Shown here: positions 61,253 through 64,000 of the stretch, piece after piece
How positions within the stretch are numbered: position 1 is the stretch's first letter
Layout of the letters: the number at the start of each line of letters is the position of its first letter
Translations under genes and position numbers: made by a program
NCBI GenBank assembly: GCA_032622095.1
Contig: CP136063.1
Location: forward strand, 78,225,980-78,289,979
Source: Siphonodentalium dalli
Taxonomy: Eukaryota; Mollusca; Scaphopoda; Gadilida; Siphonodentaliidae
Direction of reading: 5' to 3'
Length of the DNA stretch: 64,000 nt
Notes under the pieces: model-generated
The model's database searches: none
What the model was told of the DNA's origin: nothing
The model's input: only the letters and a program-made list of their open reading frames with translations

Positions 61253-61420
61253 TACAGTAATGCCCTAATTAATCGACTCCTTAAACACAGCAGAATTAAG
61301 GGTAACGGCGAGAGCTTTCCAATGAATGGCAACAAGCCATATATTTCCGACTAAATCCTGAAAAGTTACCCATAATTCTGCTGTGTTTTTAAGGAGTTGA
61401 TTACTTAGAGCATTACTGTA
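61253..61420. mobile_element. Foldback MITE A
   Basis: TACAGTAATGCCCTAATTAA at the left and GAGCATTACTGTA at the right; the left arm is internally shortened. Confidence 0.75.
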
Positions 61421-61497
61421 TTTTGTGGTTTCTTGTTTTATGATAATCTGGACACTGGAGAGACAAGAATTATTAAGAATTAGCTCCTTCCAAGTTT

Positions 61498-61714
61498 TAC
61501 AGTAATGCCCTAATTAATCGACTCCTTAACCACAGCTGAATTATGGGTAACTTTTCAGGATTTAGTCGGAAATATGGCTTGTTGCAATTCATCGGAAAGC
61601 TCTCCCCGAGAGCTTTCCGATGAATGGCAACAAGCCATATTTCTGACTAAATCCTGAAAAGTTACCCATAATTCTGCTGTGGTTAAGGAGTCAATTAATT
61701 AGGGCATTACTGTA
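61498..61714. mobile_element. Foldback MITE A (full length)
   Basis: TA on both sides; the two arms of about 105 bases are almost perfectly complementary around GCTCTCCCCGAGAGC. Confidence 0.82.
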
Positions 61715-62058
61715 TCTATAAATTCATCCATTGTCCTTATCTGTTGACTTGGCAAAACATGTAGATACATTGATTGCAATTGTGAGAAAGAATTACATGT
61801 ACAGTATAGCATATAGATAACTTGAATCGACAAGTTTTGCTTAGTCATAATCTGGGCCTGAAAAACAATACAAGCCATTCACATGGCCATTGGTAATGTA
61901 TAGGTATTATTTTTACACAACCCTCTTTATAATAATTTTTCAGCATCATTTGGCAACTTTATGAGAATTTGGCAAAATATATTTTCATTTGGCAAAATTA
62001 AATTTTGAGCCATGCCTGATGGAACATGTATGGCATGATGGACAAACCAAGAACATAA

Positions 62059-62371
62059 TATATGTGACCGCCATATCAAATCCAGTCGTAAGTCGGGATT
62101 TTTTTTACCCTGTGCCAATGATTTTCTCTTATATATGCGAGTCGACCATAGGTCGACTCGCATATATATGAGAATGCATTGGCCTAACAATTTTTTACAA
62201 TTTTAATAATTGTTTCTTGTATTCTTTAACCATTTTATAATTTCACCCATACAGAACTCCAGACAAACATGAGCAGACGACACTCTTCTATACGCATATA
62301 TAAGAGAATGAATTGGCACAGGGTAAAAAAATCCCGACTTACGACTGGATTTGATATGGCGGGTCACATAT
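62059..62371. mobile_element. Core-hairpin MITE with ATATGTGACC ends, second copy
   Basis: Same termini as the copy at 36303 (ATATATGTGACCGCCATATC and its complement). The second hairpin is partly lost. It lies in the SLC27A intron, directly before the TTAA MITE at 62381. Confidence 0.7.
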
Positions 62372-62380
62372 GTCCATTTT

Positions 62381-62645
62381 TTAACCCTTCCATGACTGGA
62401 GCTTCCTGAAATGTTGCGAAAACCCTGTGACAATGCTTTCTCTTATATATGCAAGTCTCCCATAGGGAGCCTTGCATATATTAGAGAATACATTGGCCTA
62501 ACAATATTTACCTTCACTGTGTAAGCCTGTGCATTCTTTTATATATGCTAGGCTCCCTATGGGAGACTCGCATATATATAAGAGAATGCTCTGCCACAGG
62601 ATCTTTAATGCTGCACCAACACAGCTCCCATCATAAAAGGCTTAA
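62381..62645. mobile_element. TTAA MITE, subfamily 3, just before SLC27A exon 2
   Basis: Left end TTAACCCTTCCATGACTGGA; right end CTCCCATCATAAAAGGCTTA then A. Two hairpins. The right end is 38 bases from the exon at 62684, so it may supply or displace the branch-point region. Confidence 0.75.
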
Positions 62646-62683
62646 AACAGGCCTATATTAATAATAATTCTTTTATTTTACAG

Positions 62684-62794
62684 GTCTACAAAAGTTGGGT
62701 ATAGCTGGTGCTTTAATAAACTACAATCTAAGATCGGCTGCCTTGTCACACTGTATAATGGCCAGTGGAGCACACGCCATCATTGTTGGTCAAG
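62684..62794 (+). CDS. SLC27A: SLC27A-family protein, second coding exon (gene continues past the window)
   Basis: This is a 111-base exon with a TTTTACAG acceptor. It starts by completing a Gly codon and leaves one base. It encodes LQKLGIAGALINYNLRSAAL and then SHCIMASGAHAIIVGQ, the block corresponding to KLG-x-ALIN-x-NLR in known fatty acid transport proteins. The AMP/ATP-binding P-loop region and the FATP signature motif would lie in later exons outside the window. The donor reads CAAG|GTACCA, and the bases from the T of GT onward belong to a foldback MITE (62796-63012). A second transposon (62381-62645) ends 38 bases before the exon. Confidence 0.9.
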
Positions 62795-62795
62795 G

Positions 62796-63012
62796 TACCA
62801 TAATTCCCTAAATAATCGAGTCCTTAACCACAGCAGAATTATGGGTAATTTTTCAGGATTTAGTCGGAAATATGGCTTCTTGCCATTCATCGGAAAGCTC
62901 TCAATGGGAGCTTTCCGATGAATGGCAACAAACGATATTTCCGACTAAACCCTGAAAAATTACCCATAATTCTGCTGTGGTTAAGGAGTCGATTACTTTG
63001 GGCATTACTGTA
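62796..63012. mobile_element. Foldback MITE A abutting an SLC27A splice donor
   Basis: TA at 62796-62797 and 63011-63012. The T of the left TA is the T of the exon 2 donor GT. The arms are almost complementary around GGAAAGCTCTCAATGGGAGC. Confidence 0.8.
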
Positions 63013-63367
63013 TTTCAGTAGAATTTTTTTGTATTACAGGCCTTAAAATGCATAACATTTTTACGAGAATCAGAAGATAGCATTTCTACAGTGAGTCAGC
63101 TGCTTTTACGAGAATCAAACTAAGAATCATGTTCTGATTTTAAGTCCTGTATTACATTTTGTATTATTATTATGTACATTATTCAAATTTGTGAAGATAT
63201 AACATGCATCAAGCAAAAATATAGCATACAAAATTGGCATAAATAAAAATAAACGTTGATAATTATTTGAAACAAGGCCGGGAACCTAGATCATAAATTG
63301 CTCGAAAATCGTGGCAAGATTTCTCAGATCGAAAGTGAGTATTCATCATTTTCTTCGCATGTATAAA

Positions 63368-63591
63368 TACAGTAATGCCCTAAATAATCAACTCCTTACC
63401 CACAGCAGAATTATGGGTAATTTTTCAGGATTTAGTTGGAAATATGACTTGTTGCCATTCATCGGAAAGCTCTCAGTGAGAGTTTTCTGATGAATGGCAA
63501 CAAGCCATATTTCCGACTAAATCCTGAAAAATTACCCATAATAAATGATTCTGTTGTAGTTAAGGAGTCGATTATTTAGGGCATTATTATA
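63368..63591. mobile_element. Foldback MITE A
   Basis: TACAGTAATGCCCTAAATAA at the left; right end GGGCATTATTATA. A short ATAAATGATT insertion-like segment interrupts the right arm. Confidence 0.75.
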
Positions 63592-63621
63592 TAATGAGCT
63601 ATCCCATAAACTCCTCTCGGA

Positions 63622-63729
63622 TGAGAGCTTTCCGATGAATGGAAACAAGCCATATTTCCCACTAAATCCTGAAAAATTACCCACAATTCTGCTGAGGTTA
63701 AGGAGTCAATTATTTAAGGCATTACTGTA
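63622..63729. mobile_element. Foldback MITE A, right arm only
   Basis: GATGAGAGCTTTCCGATGAA through AAGGCATTACTGTA. No left arm. Confidence 0.7.
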
Positions 63730-64000
63730 GTCTAATAGGTAGCTGATATTTTTGTGTGACATCTTGCTGCCATTTTCGAGCAAGTTATCATGTAGGTTTC
63801 TGGCCCTGTGTCATCTCCCACATCTATGGTATCTATGAAAATGGACCCTAGCATAAAAGCTCATTCTAACAATTGAAGAGAATGAGTTGGTTTTAAATGT
63901 CCAGTCCTGAACATAATGCACATGTGCCAGCATGCCTTTGATTTCTCCCAAGTTCAAGCTGGAAAATGGTGTTCCCCAAATATGGAATTGTTCTCAAAAA

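Larger units (their letters stand above)
57146..62683 (+). other. SLC27A intron 1, repeat-filled
   Basis: A 5.5-kb intron bounded by GTAAGA and TTTTACAG. It holds a TTAA MITE (57332-57732), a tandem-repeat element (57836-60010) split by a hAT remnant (58605-59828), three foldback MITEs, hairpins at 60755-60830 and 61105-61165, and MITEs at 62059-62370 and 62381-62645. Confidence 0.8.

Overview
The window is eukaryotic DNA, AT-rich and intron-rich, and reads like a marine invertebrate, probably a lophotrochozoan such as a mollusc. That placement is an inference from the protein-coding exons, the small-exon gene structure and the repeat content; the sequence does not prove it. Coding DNA is a small fraction of the window. 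Most of the rest is non-autonomous DNA transposons and internally tandem-repeated elements, many nested in one another.

Three genes can be supported. (1) A minus-strand myosin regulatory light chain of the non-muscle/smooth-muscle type, with coding exons at 12979-13080, 10262-10502 and 8691-8929; the phases join to a 193-residue protein with a conserved phosphorylation site and an unusual lysine-rich tail. (2) A minus-strand gene of unknown function, with three in-phase exons at 38496-38615, 35940-36022 and 32578-32653, ending in a stop and a close AATAAA signal; its 5' end was not found. (3) The 5' part of a plus-strand SLC27A-family fatty acid transporter / very-long-chain acyl-CoA synthetase, with exons at 56782-57145 and 62684-62794, running off the right edge.

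Repeats by region. 0.4-12.5 kb: TTAA-flanked (piggyBac-like) MITEs with a recurring hairpin core, other short inverted-repeat elements, one hAT element with a perfect 8-bp duplication, and a zinc-finger-like exon fragment inside a MITE. 13-16 kb: decayed tandem repeats. 20-28 kb: repeated 400-bp elements and foldback MITEs. 31.6-35.9 kb: a 102-bp perfect palindrome with a 9-bp target duplication, a dense array of GATATC-centred palindromes inside a TTAA MITE, and a three-level nest of transposons. 40.1-42.4 kb: a terminally inverted element filled with about 12 copies of a 160-bp unit. 44.6-47.6 kb: a 1.5-kb near-identical direct duplication. 48.3-48.7 kb: two 5S rRNA-derived fragments. 56-63.7 kb: a cluster of CAGTA-ended foldback MITEs, one of which forms part of an SLC27A splice donor, plus a 1.2-kb hAT remnant with a BED-finger relic.

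The most unusual items are the GATATC palindrome array, the zero-spacer 102-bp palindrome, the reuse of one hairpin core with several different transposon ends, and the MITE that abuts and rebuilds a splice donor. All coordinates come from reading the sequence by eye; repeat borders without a stated target duplication may be off by some bases.
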